Below, piece after piece: positions 1 to 7,694 of a stretch of 10,186 bases of DNA. Position 1 is the first letter of the stretch, and each line of letters begins with the position of its first letter. Source of the stretch: an uncultured Eubacteriales bacterium (lineage in GTDB: Bacteria > Bacillota_A > Clostridia > Christensenellales > Aristaeellaceae); contig CACXEB010000078.1 in assembly GCA_902766515.1 (NCBI GenBank), forward strand, positions 1 through 10,186. Direction: 5' to 3'. The notes beneath the pieces were generated by a model that saw only the letters and a list, made by a program, of their open reading frames with translations, was not told the DNA's origin and made no database searches. The translations under genes were made by a program, and so were the position numbers.

Positions 1-122
1 CGGACCACCAGCACCCCTCCTTCAACCGCAAAGGCGACCAGATCCTGTTCTCCAACCCCGATGAAAACGGCATCGGCCAGGTGTGCGTCATCGACCTGAA
101 CCAGGTCTGGAAAGACTGGTAA
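1..122 (+). CDS. Oligogalacturonate lyase-like protein (PL22), 3' end only
   Basis: Only the last 39 codons are present; the gene starts left of the window (frame begins at base 3, TAA at 120-122). The tail reads like the last blade of a beta-propeller of the oligogalacturonate lyase (PL22) type: an H-x-H (DHQHPSF) near its start, then a strand of the form 'ILFSNPDENGIG' and 'VCVIDL'. In characterised PL22 enzymes a C-terminal H-x-H contributes to Mn2+ binding, and the fold cleaves unsaturated or saturated digalacturonate in the cytoplasm. The next gene, an acetylesterase of the rhamnogalacturonan type, starts 5 nt after the stop, which supports a pectin role. A generic TolB/WD40-like propeller is the alternative, because very little of the protein is visible. 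Confidence 0.6.
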   Translation, partial: DHQHPSFNRKGDQILFSNPDENGIGQVCVIDLNQVWKDW

Positions 123-127
123 GCGCC

Positions 128-796
128 ATGCCCACGATCTATATCATCGGCGATTCCACCGTTGAGGACAACAAGCCGCCGTTCCGCGGCTGGGGCTGGG
201 CCCTGCCCGGATATGTCCGGGAGGGCGTGACGGTCCGCAATCATGCCCTGAGCGGCCGCAGCAGCCGCAGCTTCCGCGAGGAAGGGCTGTTCGCGCCGGT
301 CGAAAAAGGCATGATGGGCGGCGACCTGCTGCTGATCCAGTTCGGCCATAACGACGAAAAGGACGACGAGCGCCACACCGACCCGGATACCACCTTTCCC
401 ATGGAGCTCTGGCGGTACTGCCAGGCCGCCCTGGACCGCGGCGCCCAGCCGGTGCTGCTGACGCCCGTGTCCCGCCGGTTTTTCGTCGGCGGCGGCAGCA
501 TGCTCTATACCCACGGCGAATACCCGCGGGCGATCCGGCAGCTGGCGGCGGAAAAGGGCGTCCCCCTCTGCGACCTGAAAAAGGACAGCCGGGAACTGTA
601 CCTGGCCCTGGGCGAGGAGAAGACGGCGGAGCTGTTCGTCCGCCTCGCGCCGGGCGAAAACCCCGATTTTCCCGATGGTCACGACGACAAAACGCACTTC
701 AACGCCTTCGGCGCCCAGGAGATCTGCCGGCTGGTCGTGCGCGAGCTCAGGCAGTACCCCTGCTGCGCCGCCTTCCTGAAGGATGACCATGGATAA
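128..796 (+). CDS. Rhamnogalacturonan acetylesterase-like SGNH/GDSL hydrolase
   Basis: A 222-aa protein of the SGNH-hydrolase superfamily (CE12-type, RhgT/YesT-like), expected to remove acetyl groups from rhamnogalacturonan oligosaccharides. Visible catalytic blocks: GDST with nucleophile Ser10, a SGRSSRSF block (about 42-49) giving the oxyanion Gly, GHND (73-76) with the block III Asn75, and D187-K-T-H190 as the Asp/His of the triad. The length fits the family. No signal peptide is present: the catalytic Ser block starts at residue 8, so the enzyme is cytoplasmic and should act on imported oligomers. I chose ATG 128 because the fold's first strand (PTIYIIGDST) starts there; a GTG at 83 in the same frame would add 15 residues encoded inside the upstream gene. 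The stop overlaps the start of the following GH2 gene, so the two are probably translationally coupled. Confidence 0.88.
   Translation: MPTIYIIGDSTVEDNKPPFRGWGWALPGYVREGVTVRNHALSGRSSRSFREEGLFAPVEKGMMGGDLLLIQFGHNDEKDDERHTDPDTTFPMELWRYCQAALDRGAQPVLLTPVSRRFFVGGGSMLYTHGEYPRAIRQLAAEKGVPLCDLKKDSRELYLALGEEKTAELFVRLAPGENPDFPDGHDDKTHFNAFGAQEICRLVVRELRQYPCCAAFLKDDHG
778..783 (+). promoter_or_regulatory. Ribosome binding site that decides the GH2 start
   Basis: GAAGGA lies 5 nt before ATG 789, a normal spacing. For the in-frame ATG at 783 this motif would touch the start codon. The start at 789 is therefore favoured; the site lies inside the 3' end of the acetylesterase gene. Confidence 0.6.
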
Positions 797-3700
797 CGCA
801 TTTTACTTCCATCATGGCTGGCGCTTCCGCCTGACGGACGCCTTCCCCATGGAAAAGGCGATGGCAGCCTGCCGCGACGCAAGCGGCAGGCTGCCCGTCG
901 ACCGCGAATATGACGATACGCTCTGGGAACAGGTCGTCCTGCCGCATACCTTCAACGGCAGCGACCTGTTTTCTGTCCCCATCGAGGATGGCGGCAGCGG
1001 GCAGCGCCGGGCCTGCGCCTTCTACCGCAACGCGCTGACCCTCCCGCCCGAACGCCGGGGCCGGCATGTGCTGATCTCCTTCGAGGGCGTCCGCCAGACA
1101 TGCTATGTGTACATCAACGGCCGCCTGGCCGGTTATCACGAGTCGGGCGTCGGCCCCTTCGCCTTCGACCTGACCCCCTGCCTGCGGGAGGACGGCAAAA
1201 ACGTGGTTGCCGTCGCGACTGACAACACCAGCACACGGAACATCCCCTTCTGCATCGCGGAAACGCCCAACAAGCCGGGCGTGGCACCCGGCAGTTACCT
1301 GCAAAGCCAGGACGAGCGCGTGCCGGCGGACCGCGAGGGCGTCGGGTATTCGTGGAACTGCAACGATTTCAATCCGACGATCGGCGGCCTGTCCCAGCCG
1401 GTGCGGATCCATTTCAAGCCGGACGTCCACCTGACGCTGCCGATGTACGCGAACCTGCAGACCCACGGCAGCTACGTCTATGCGGACAGCTTCGACATCG
1501 CGGGCCGTACCGCCCGCGTCCATGTGGACGCGGAGATCCGCAGCCTGGCCGACCGGCCTGTGACGGCACGCGTCCACGCGCGGATCCGGACGGCGGACGG
1601 GCGGGAGATCGCCGCGTTCTCCTCCGATGAAACGGTCATCCCCGCCGCGGCAGCGCCGTGGCGCATGCCCCTCACCCTGGTCCCGGAGGACGCGTACCGC
1701 TGGGACGAGGCCACCCGGCACTATGTGCCGGAAGAAGAGGACCGTGTCGCGCCCACCCGCGCCGACGCCGCCGGCACGTCCGTGATCCGTTTGTCCAGTA
1801 CGGTCACGGGCCTGGACTTCTGGGAGCCGGCCCATCCCGCCCTCTACCGCGTGGAGATCACCCTGGAAACCGACGGCGCCGAGGCGGACCGGGAGGTCAT
1901 TGAGACCGGCTTCCGGCAGATCGGCTATGACAGGGACCGCGGCCTGCTGATCAACGGCCATCCCCTCTGGCTGAGGGGCTACGCCCAGCGGGCCGCCAAC
2001 GAGTGGGCGGAAAGCGGCATCGTCCCCGAGTGGCTGCACGACCGCGACATGCAATGGATCCGGGAAAGCGGCGCCAACCACATCCGCTGGATGCACGTGG
2101 CCGCCTGTCCCGCGGACCTCCGCGCCTGCGACCGGCAGGGCGTCATCTGCACCCAGCCCGCCGGCGACAAGGAGCGCGAGACCTTCGGCCGCCAGTGGGA
2201 CCAGCGGGTGGAGCTCATGCGCGATACCCTGATCGCCTGCCGCAACCATCCGTCCATCGTGTTCTGGGAGGCGGGCAACAACGTGATCTCCACCGCCCAC
2301 ATGCGGGAGATGCGGCTCCTGAAGCAGGCGCTCGACCCCCACGGCGGGCGCTATATGGGCTGCAGGACCATCAACACGGAGGACACCCTCGCCGAAAGCG
2401 AGTACGTCGGCACGATGCTGAACCGGCACGCCGCGCGGTTTCTCGCCGAGCACGGCCCCGTCACCGAGACCGAATACAGCCGGGAGGAAGCGCCCCGCCG
2501 CGTCTGGGACGATTATACCCCGCCGGACTTTGATTACCGGAACCGGTACCTGGGCAAGGGCGGCAGAAAGCAGAAGGGCCTGGACTTTTACGACCTGACC
2601 AGCGAGGACCTGGCCCTGGCCAATGCCCGCGGCTACAGCGAGTTCTTCTTCGACCGCATCGGCGGCGCGTCCGGCAAAAACCTCTACAGCGCCTGCGCGG
2701 CCCTGTGCTGGACCGATTCTGCCCAGCACGGCCGGCAGAGCTTCAGCGAAAACGGCCGCATGAGCGGCCGCGTGGACGCCATCCGCGTCAAAAAGCAGAG
2801 CTTCGACGTCTTCCGGGTGATGCACAGCGCAGCCCCGGCCCTCCGGCTGCTGGGCCACTGGAACTACCCGCCCGCGTCGGAGGCTTCGTACCGCGCGTGG
2901 AAGAAGCGCTTCAACGGCGTCTATTGGGAAGAGACCGAAGAGCCGGAATACCGGGACCCCCGGCGCAAGACCGTGTACTGCGTGGGCAGCTATGCCGTGC
3001 AGTCCGTCATCCTGTATGTCAACGGCCGGGAAGCGGGCCGGTCGGACCGGCCCGAGAGCGGCTTCATCTTCGCGTTCCCCGCGATCGACGTCACGGAGAG
3101 CGGCGCGATCGAGGCCGTCGGATACGACTTTTCCGGGGCGGAGGCCTGCCGGGACCGGATCGAGACCGCGGGCCCGCCCGCTGCCCTCCGGCTGACGCCC
3201 CATACGGCCGGCGGCGGCTGGCGGGCGGACGGCAATGACCTGTGCTATGTGGACATCGCCGTCACGGATGCCCGGGGCCGGGTCTGCCCCCTGGCGGACA
3301 TGCGGCTGGACCTTGCGCTGCAGGGTCCCGCCGCGCTGCTGGGCGGCTACAACAGCGGCCGCTTCAACGGCAACGGGCGGCAGGACAGCGTGATCCGCCA
3401 ACCCTTCGTCTACGCCGAGTGCGGCCTGAACCGCGTGCTGCTGCAATCCTCCACGGAGGCGGGCGAGACCGTGCTGACGGTCACCGGCCCGGGCCTGCCG
3501 CCCGCGAGCGTGCGCCTGGAGACTGTGCCGGCGGATATTGCGCCGCTGAGCGCCGCGGTACCCGCCGTCCTCTATCCGGACCCGGCATCGCTGCCCCCGG
3601 CCGCCGAGGACTGGATCGCGCCGATCCCGCAGGCGGACCGGAACAAGTATGTGCCCGAAACCGAAAACTACTGCAAGGTCATGGTCAACGGGCAGGAGCC

Positions 3701-4040
3701 CGACTTCCGCGGCGTCCGGGCCGTCAACCGCAACGGCAGCGTGTGGGGCAACGTCCTGTGCGTCGTGGAGCGGATGAAGCAGCTCGCGCCCGACCGCCTC
3801 GATTATACCTGGGACGCGGCGGCAGGCCGGCTGACGGTCCTGTCCGGCGGCCGCCGGATCGTCGCCCGGACAGGGGTCACCCACCTGGACATCGACGGAC
3901 AGGAAAGCCTGATGGACGGGCAGCCCTACGTCACCGACGAGGGTATCCCCGTCATGGAGATCAATGCCATCGCCCCGCACATCGCCGGCGCTGCAGCACA
4001 GTACGATGATAAAATCGGCGCTTTAAGAATCACCCTGTAA
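789..4040 (+). CDS. Large GH2-family glycoside hydrolase-like protein with C-terminal copper-amine-oxidase-N-like domain
   Basis: A 1083-aa protein. The N-terminus is a GH2 sugar-binding jelly roll (about 1-200, with the typical 'yDDtlWeqVvLPHTFNGsD' start), then an Ig-like domain (about 205-370), a TIM barrel (about 385-680), further Ig-like domains ('PAALLGGYNSGR' near 850 is the domain-5 type), and a C-terminal module (about 960-1083) resembling the Cu_amine_oxidN1 domain (PF07833): 'VMVNGQ', then 'YTWDAAAGRLTV', then a second half-repeat. There is no signal peptide. At the usual acid/base site 'GNE' the protein has W493-E-A-G-N-N498, so Asn replaces Glu; the nucleophile position is probably E562 in 'TETEYSREE'. 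The substrate cannot be read from the sequence; the operon suggests a pectin side-chain galactoside or related glycan. An ATG at 783 would add two residues. It overlaps the acetylesterase by 8 nt. Confidence 0.85.
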   Translation: MDNAFYFHHGWRFRLTDAFPMEKAMAACRDASGRLPVDREYDDTLWEQVVLPHTFNGSDLFSVPIEDGGSGQRRACAFYRNALTLPPERRGRHVLISFEGVRQTCYVYINGRLAGYHESGVGPFAFDLTPCLREDGKNVVAVATDNTSTRNIPFCIAETPNKPGVAPGSYLQSQDERVPADREGVGYSWNCNDFNPTIGGLSQPVRIHFKPDVHLTLPMYANLQTHGSYVYADSFDIAGRTARVHVDAEIRSLADRPVTARVHARIRTADGREIAAFSSDETVIPAAAAPWRMPLTLVPEDAYRWDEATRHYVPEEEDRVAPTRADAAGTSVIRLSSTVTGLDFWEPAHPALYRVEITLETDGAEADREVIETGFRQIGYDRDRGLLINGHPLWLRGYAQRAANEWAESGIVPEWLHDRDMQWIRESGANHIRWMHVAACPADLRACDRQGVICTQPAGDKERETFGRQWDQRVELMRDTLIACRNHPSIVFWEAGNNVISTAHMREMRLLKQALDPHGGRYMGCRTINTEDTLAESEYVGTMLNRHAARFLAEHGPVTETEYSREEAPRRVWDDYTPPDFDYRNRYLGKGGRKQKGLDFYDLTSEDLALANARGYSEFFFDRIGGASGKNLYSACAALCWTDSAQHGRQSFSENGRMSGRVDAIRVKKQSFDVFRVMHSAAPALRLLGHWNYPPASEASYRAWKKRFNGVYWEETEEPEYRDPRRKTVYCVGSYAVQSVILYVNGREAGRSDRPESGFIFAFPAIDVTESGAIEAVGYDFSGAEACRDRIETAGPPAALRLTPHTAGGGWRADGNDLCYVDIAVTDARGRVCPLADMRLDLALQGPAALLGGYNSGRFNGNGRQDSVIRQPFVYAECGLNRVLLQSSTEAGETVLTVTGPGLPPASVRLETVPADIAPLSAAVPAVLYPDPASLPPAAEDWIAPIPQADRNKYVPETENYCKVMVNGQEPDFRGVRAVNRNGSVWGNVLCVVERMKQLAPDRLDYTWDAAAGRLTVLSGGRRIVARTGVTHLDIDGQESLMDGQPYVTDEGIPVMEINAIAPHIAGAAAQYDDKIGALRITL

Positions 4041-4052
4041 CCGATCAATAAC

Positions 4053-4060
4053 AAGGAGGT
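4053..4060 (+). promoter_or_regulatory. Strong ribosome binding site for the URO-D-like gene
   Basis: AAGGAGGT is a near-perfect anti-16S match, 6 nt before ATG 4067. It is the strongest ribosome binding site in the left operon, where the other starts have short or weak sites, so this gene may be translated at a higher level than its neighbours. Confidence 0.8.
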
Positions 4061-4066
4061 CATCTT

Positions 4067-5023
4067 ATGAACAAGAGAGAACGGGTCATCGCGGCGTTTC
4101 ACGGACAGGAAACGGATCATGTGCCGGTGTGCATGTGGAAGCATGTGCCGCCGGAATTCTGGGGGGATGACGACAGGTTCGCCGAGGAGCAGCTGAGCTT
4201 CTACAGAAGCGCCGACGTGGACTTCATGAAGCTGTCCGGGGACAAGTACTTCGGCTGGCCGTCCCCCGTGCTGGAAGGCATCGAGCGGCCGGAGGACCTC
4301 ATGAAGCTGGAGCCCCTCGGCCCCCTGAACCCCTACATCCGCGGCCAGATCGAGCGGACGCGGAAGGTCGTCCGGAAGCTGAACGGCGACTGCGTCTCCC
4401 TGTACCTGGTCTTCGTCCCGCTGTCCTGCCTGCGCCTGAAGATCGGCTATCCGAAGATGATGCGCTTCATCCGCGAGAACCCGGAAGCCGTCAAGTACGC
4501 GTGCAGAGTCATCGGGGAGGACCTCAAGCTGCTGGTGCGCGGCCTGATCGAGGACGCAGGGGTGGACGGCATCTTCTACAGCGTCCAGAACGGCGAAGAG
4601 ACCCGCTTCACCGCGGAGGAATACCGCGACTGGGTGATGCCGTTCGACCGGGAGGTGCTGGACTACGCCAACACCCTCAGCGATATGAACGCCATCCATT
4701 TCTGCGCCTGGGAGGAGATCCCCAACCGCCTGTCCGTCTGGCAGGATTACAGGGCCGCGGCGGTCAGCTGGTCCAGGTACTTCGACATCATGGATATCCA
4801 GGAAGCGAAGCGGCATTTCGGCTGCACCGTGTGGGGCGGCTTTGACAACCGGCCCGGCACCCTCCTGTACACCGGCACGAAGGAGGAGATCGAAGCGGAA
4901 GCCGCCCGCCTGATCGCGCAGGGCGGCAAGACCGGCTATATCCTCGGGGCGGACTGCAGCATCCACGATGAACTGCCCGTTGAGCGGATCCGCTGGGTCA
5001 CCGACCTGGCGCACCGGCTGTGA
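4067..5023 (+). CDS. URO-D superfamily (MtaA/CmuA-like) protein, probable zinc-dependent methyltransferase-type
   Basis: A 318-aa protein of the uroporphyrinogen decarboxylase superfamily; the opening 'MNKRERVIAAFHGQETDHVPV' with its R-V-x-A-x-x-G-x-E-x-D-x-V-P pattern is diagnostic. It carries H211-F-C213 and C297 ('GADCSI'), matching the H-x-C-(about 80)-C zinc site of MtaA/MtbA/CmuA-type methyltransferases, which activate a thiol to accept or donate a methyl group via a corrinoid. This argues against a role in haem synthesis. No corrinoid protein or MtaB-like partner is in the window. URO-D-like proteins do sit in carbohydrate loci of gut Firmicutes, but their reaction is mostly unassigned. 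The operon position suggests handling of O-methyl groups from pectic sugars (inference). It lies 26 nt after the first GH2 gene and 14 nt before the second. Confidence 0.8.
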   Translation: MNKRERVIAAFHGQETDHVPVCMWKHVPPEFWGDDDRFAEEQLSFYRSADVDFMKLSGDKYFGWPSPVLEGIERPEDLMKLEPLGPLNPYIRGQIERTRKVVRKLNGDCVSLYLVFVPLSCLRLKIGYPKMMRFIRENPEAVKYACRVIGEDLKLLVRGLIEDAGVDGIFYSVQNGEETRFTAEEYRDWVMPFDREVLDYANTLSDMNAIHFCAWEEIPNRLSVWQDYRAAAVSWSRYFDIMDIQEAKRHFGCTVWGGFDNRPGTLLYTGTKEEIEAEAARLIAQGGKTGYILGADCSIHDELPVERIRWVTDLAHRL

Positions 5024-5037
5024 GCGGGGAAACCGCC

Positions 5038-6693
5038 ATGGAAAGAGCCTTTCGCACGCATGAATGCCGCAGCTCCCGCCCCTGCGCGCCCCTGTGGACC
5101 CTGACCACCCTGGACGAAGGCGGGCTCAGCCAGCCCGAAAAGGTGCTGGTGCCCGGCGTCTGGGAGACCCACCCCGCCCTCCGGCGGTACCGGGGGCGCG
5201 GCGTCTATGAGCAGACCGTCACCGCCGGCGGCAACGTCCGCATCTGGCTGGGCGGCGTCAGCTTCGGGGCCAAAGTATACCTGGACGGCCGCCTGCTGGC
5301 GTCGCATTACGGCGCGTACACCGGCTTTGAAGCCCTGGCGCGCCGGGTCCCCCGGGGAGAGCATACGCTGCGGATCGAGGCCGATAACCGCTTCCTCCCC
5401 GATTCGGCCCTGCACGTGCCCAACGATTACTATGCCTACGGCGGCATCCACCGCCCCGTGCTGATCGAAGAGGTGCCAGATGTCTATGTCACGCGGTGCC
5501 ACGCCGTCCCGAAAAAAACGGCCGACGGATGGTCGGCCGATGTCCGGGTCACGCTGAGAAACCTGTCCGAAGCCCCCGCGGACGGCGCGGTGGCGCTCAC
5601 GGTCGCAAACGGCTGGGCCGAGCAGCCCGTCCATATCGACGGCGGCCGTACGGCGAAGGTCTGCCTGACCGTCCCCTGCCCGTCCGTCGAAGCCTGGTCG
5701 CCGGAACATCCGCGCCTGTATACCGTCTCCGCCGTCTACCTGGCCGACGGCCGCCCGACGGATGACCTGATCGACCGCATCGGCTTCCGGGAGATCCGGA
5801 CCGAGGGCAGGCATCTCCTGCTCAACGGCCGGAAGCTGACGCTCAGGGGCTTCAACCGGCACGAGGAATACGGCAGCTTCGGCCTGTCGGTCCCCGCAGC
5901 GGCCATGATGCAGGACATCCAGCTGATGAAGGACATGGGCGCCAACTGCGTGCGCACCTGCCACTACCCCAACGACCCGCTGTTCCTGGACCTGTGCGAC
6001 GAGATGGGCCTGCTGGTCTGGGAGGAATCCCACGTCCGCGGCTTCTCCGAGGAGATGATGCGCCATCCCCGGTTCATGGAGCAGCTGAAGCAGTGCACCG
6101 AAGAGATGGTGGACCAGCATTTCAACCATCCCGCCGTGTTCACCTGGGCCAGCCTCAACGAGTGCGCGGACGACACGGAATACGGCGCCGGCTGCTACCG
6201 GGAGATCTTCCGCCAGCTGCGCGCCCTGGACGCCAGCCGTCCCGTGACCGCCGCCCTGCTGGAGCGGCCGGGCGGCAAGGTGTATGCGGAGATGGATCTC
6301 GTCAGCGTCAACATCTACCCGCTGTGGTACCATGACACCCCCGTACGGGAAGCGCTGGACCGGAAAAAGCGGGAGATCGCGGCCGCCGGCGCGGCGGACC
6401 GGCCCCTGATCGTCAGCGAGATCGGCGCCGGCGCCATCTACGGCTGCCACGACCCCCTCGGTGAGGCGAAGTGGTCCGAGGAGCGGCAGTGCGCGATCCT
6501 GAAGGAGCAGATCGAAGCCGTCCTGTCCGATCCGGACGTCACCGGCATCTTCCTGTGGCAGTTCGCCGACGTGCGCGTGGACGAATCCTGGGCGCCCCGG
6601 CGTCCCCGGACATACAACAACAAGGGCGTGGTCAATGAATACCGCCAGCCCAAAATGGCTTACCGGACCGTCCGGTCCCTGTTCCGCCGGTGA
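5038..6693 (+). CDS. GH2 beta-glucuronidase-like enzyme with NxK motif
   Basis: A 551-aa three-domain GH2 enzyme of compact beta-glucuronidase size: jelly roll (about 1-150), Ig-like domain (about 155-250), TIM barrel (about 255-551). The acid/base is E375 in 'WASLNE' and the nucleophile E461 in 'LIVSEIGA', 86 residues apart, which is the normal spacing. 'WSEERQ' follows as in glucuronidases, and N527-N-K529-G matches the NxK motif that holds the C6 carboxylate of glucuronate in characterised enzymes; 'RQPKMAYR' near the end is also typical. It should release a beta-linked uronic acid (glucuronate, or galacturonate in some gut homologues) from oligosaccharides in the cytoplasm; no signal peptide is present. 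ATG 5038 is preceded by GGGGA at 7 nt; the in-frame GTG at 5020 overlaps the upstream stop and lacks a ribosome binding site. It is the last gene of the + strand operon. Confidence 0.85.
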   Translation: MERAFRTHECRSSRPCAPLWTLTTLDEGGLSQPEKVLVPGVWETHPALRRYRGRGVYEQTVTAGGNVRIWLGGVSFGAKVYLDGRLLASHYGAYTGFEALARRVPRGEHTLRIEADNRFLPDSALHVPNDYYAYGGIHRPVLIEEVPDVYVTRCHAVPKKTADGWSADVRVTLRNLSEAPADGAVALTVANGWAEQPVHIDGGRTAKVCLTVPCPSVEAWSPEHPRLYTVSAVYLADGRPTDDLIDRIGFREIRTEGRHLLLNGRKLTLRGFNRHEEYGSFGLSVPAAAMMQDIQLMKDMGANCVRTCHYPNDPLFLDLCDEMGLLVWEESHVRGFSEEMMRHPRFMEQLKQCTEEMVDQHFNHPAVFTWASLNECADDTEYGAGCYREIFRQLRALDASRPVTAALLERPGGKVYAEMDLVSVNIYPLWYHDTPVREALDRKKREIAAAGAADRPLIVSEIGAGAIYGCHDPLGEAKWSEERQCAILKEQIEAVLSDPDVTGIFLWQFADVRVDESWAPRRPRTYNNKGVVNEYRQPKMAYRTVRSLFRR

Positions 6694-6705
6694 ACCGGTC
6701 CCCCT

Positions 6706-6730
6706 CCCCCGCCGGCGTGCCCGGCGGGGG
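6706..6730. terminator. Perfect GC hairpin between convergent genes, possible terminator
   Basis: CCCCCGCCGG pairs perfectly with CCGGCGGGGG around a 5-nt loop (CGTGC), 12 nt after the GH2 stop and 6 nt beyond the Nudix stop on the other strand. There is no T-run on either side (ATAATACTAT follows on the + strand), so it is not a classical intrinsic terminator. It may stop or slow transcription from both directions, or protect 3' ends. Confidence 0.5.
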
Positions 6731-6736
6731 ATAATA

Positions 6737-7213
6737 CTATAGACTTACAAACGGGTTTTCATGAAGCAAAGGCAGCCTCACGCCGTCGGTATAGGCCTGC
6801 CAGGCCGCCCGGTGATCCTCCGCGAACAGCTCCGGCAGCTCGTCCGGCCTGAAGAAGCGCAGCTCATAGGATTCCTCGTCGATCCGCGGCTCCCCGCTGA
6901 CGATGCCTGCTGTGTACATCGCGGAGATCACGTGCGCCGCATCCCCGTTGCTCCAGACCATATCGTGGTTGTGGAAGATGCCGAGAAAACCGTCCAGGCG
7001 GACCTCCAGCCCGGTTTCTTCCCGGATCTCCCGGAGCGCCGCCTGCTCATAGGTCTCATTCATCTCCAGGAGCCCGCCGATGAAGCCCCACCGGCCGTTG
7101 TCCGTCCGCCGCTGGAGCAGGACCCTGCCCTCGCGGAAGATCAGCGCGCCGGCGCAGTTCAGGATGATTTTCCGGGGGCCGATCAGCTTCCGGAGGTCAT
7201 GAATGTAATCCAT
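6737..7213 (-). CDS. Nudix hydrolase
   Basis: A 158-aa Nudix protein. The Nudix box is complete and canonical: G47, E53, R61-E62-I63-R64-E65-E66-T67-G68-L69, satisfying GX5EX7REUXEEXGU; the glutamates bind the catalytic Mg2+/Mn2+. Before it, 'VLLQRRTDNGRWGFIGG' is the usual strand leading into the box. The family hydrolyses X-linked nucleoside diphosphates; the substrate cannot be told from this sequence. It is probably a cytosolic housekeeping or detoxifying enzyme. The start ATG (7213-7211) has GGGAGGG about 8 nt upstream and overlaps the ACT gene's 3' end by 17 nt, so the two are co-transcribed and probably translationally coupled. Confidence 0.9.
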   Translation of the reverse strand: MDYIHDLRKLIGPRKIILNCAGALIFREGRVLLQRRTDNGRWGFIGGLLEMNETYEQAALREIREETGLEVRLDGFLGIFHNHDMVWSNGDAAHVISAMYTAGIVSGEPRIDEESYELRFFRPDELPELFAEDHRAAWQAYTDGVRLPLLHENPFVSL

Positions 7214-7601
7214 CGTCCGCCCTCCCGGTATGTTTTTCGATCACCGTATAGCCTTCCTCCGCCAGCGCCTTGAGGGCGCGGTCGAAGTTTTCCGCTTTGA
7301 CCAGGATATAATCCGTATTGTAGGTGGACACCGCGAAGATGCCGATCCCGCGGTCCGCCAGGATGCCGGACAGCTTGGACAGGATGCCGATCAGCGAAAA
7401 ATCGAGCACGCCCCGGATCCGGAACGCCCGCCAGCCGTCGTCCCGCCGGACCGCGTCTGCCGGGACCGCCTTTGTCTCGCAGACCATCGACCATTCCTCG
7501 TCCGTTTTTGCCGCGAACCAGAGCGCTCCCGCTGCCCTGGCCCCGCTCTCCGGCGGCACCTGGCATACGGTCAGCGCATACGGCAGTTTTTCAAGCTCCA
7601 T
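7197..7601 (-). CDS. ACT-domain protein (ACT_7/CASTOR-like)
   Basis: A 134-aa protein with two ACT-like halves. The second half (about 65-122) is a clear ACT_7 match: 'LDFSLIGILSKLSGILADRG' in pattern, then 'IGIFAVSTYNTDYILVK' and an alternating helix ending 'ALAEEGYTV'. The first half (about 1-60) begins 'YALTVCQVP'. ACT domains bind amino acids or other small ligands. This stand-alone type has no attached enzyme, so a ligand-sensing or regulatory role is likely, with the ligand unknown. ATG 7601-7599 is preceded by GGAGGG at 6 nt. It is the first gene of a two-gene unit with the Nudix hydrolase and has its own promoter about 30 bp upstream. Confidence 0.82.
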   Translation of the reverse strand: MELEKLPYALTVCQVPPESGARAAGALWFAAKTDEEWSMVCETKAVPADAVRRDDGWRAFRIRGVLDFSLIGILSKLSGILADRGIGIFAVSTYNTDYILVKAENFDRALKALAEEGYTVIEKHTGRADDGLHS

Positions 7602-7631
7602 ACCATCCCTCCGCTCGCCATATTCGCCTCC

Positions 7632-7660
7632 AGTATACCGCGGGATCCTCCGGACGGCAA
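7632..7660 (-). promoter_or_regulatory. Sigma-A-type promoter for the ACT-Nudix unit
   Basis: On the - strand TTGCCG (7660-7655) and TATACT (7637-7632) are separated by exactly 17 nt. The predicted transcript would start near 7625, giving a leader of about 24 nt before the ACT-protein start codon. Confidence 0.7.
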
Positions 7661-7694
7661 GGCATTTCTATCTGTTTCTCCGTCCCCAACAAAC

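Noticed and set aside
83..127. GTG start for the acetylesterase at 83
   Set aside because: The added 15 residues lie inside the upstream gene and precede the first strand of the SGNH fold; ATG 128 fits better.
747..3980. A 1077-aa open frame antisense to the large GH2 gene
   Set aside because: It mirrors the G/C-ending third positions of the GH2 codons, is low-complexity (Ala/Gly/Val/Asp/Arg/His-rich) and shows no domain; it is a shadow frame.
4067..5023. Haem-pathway uroporphyrinogen decarboxylase (hemE)
   Set aside because: The H-x-C...C zinc motif and the pectin operon context point to the MtaA/CmuA-like branch; no haem genes are nearby.
5020..5037. GTG start for the second GH2 at 5020
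   Set aside because: It overlaps the upstream stop and has no ribosome binding site, whereas ATG 5038 has GGGGA at 7 nt.
3926..6450. Two long antisense frames (3926-5014 and 4936-6450) under the URO-D-like and second GH2 genes
   Set aside because: Same mirror effect of G+C-rich coding DNA; no recognisable motifs, and the + strand genes have clear catalytic residues.
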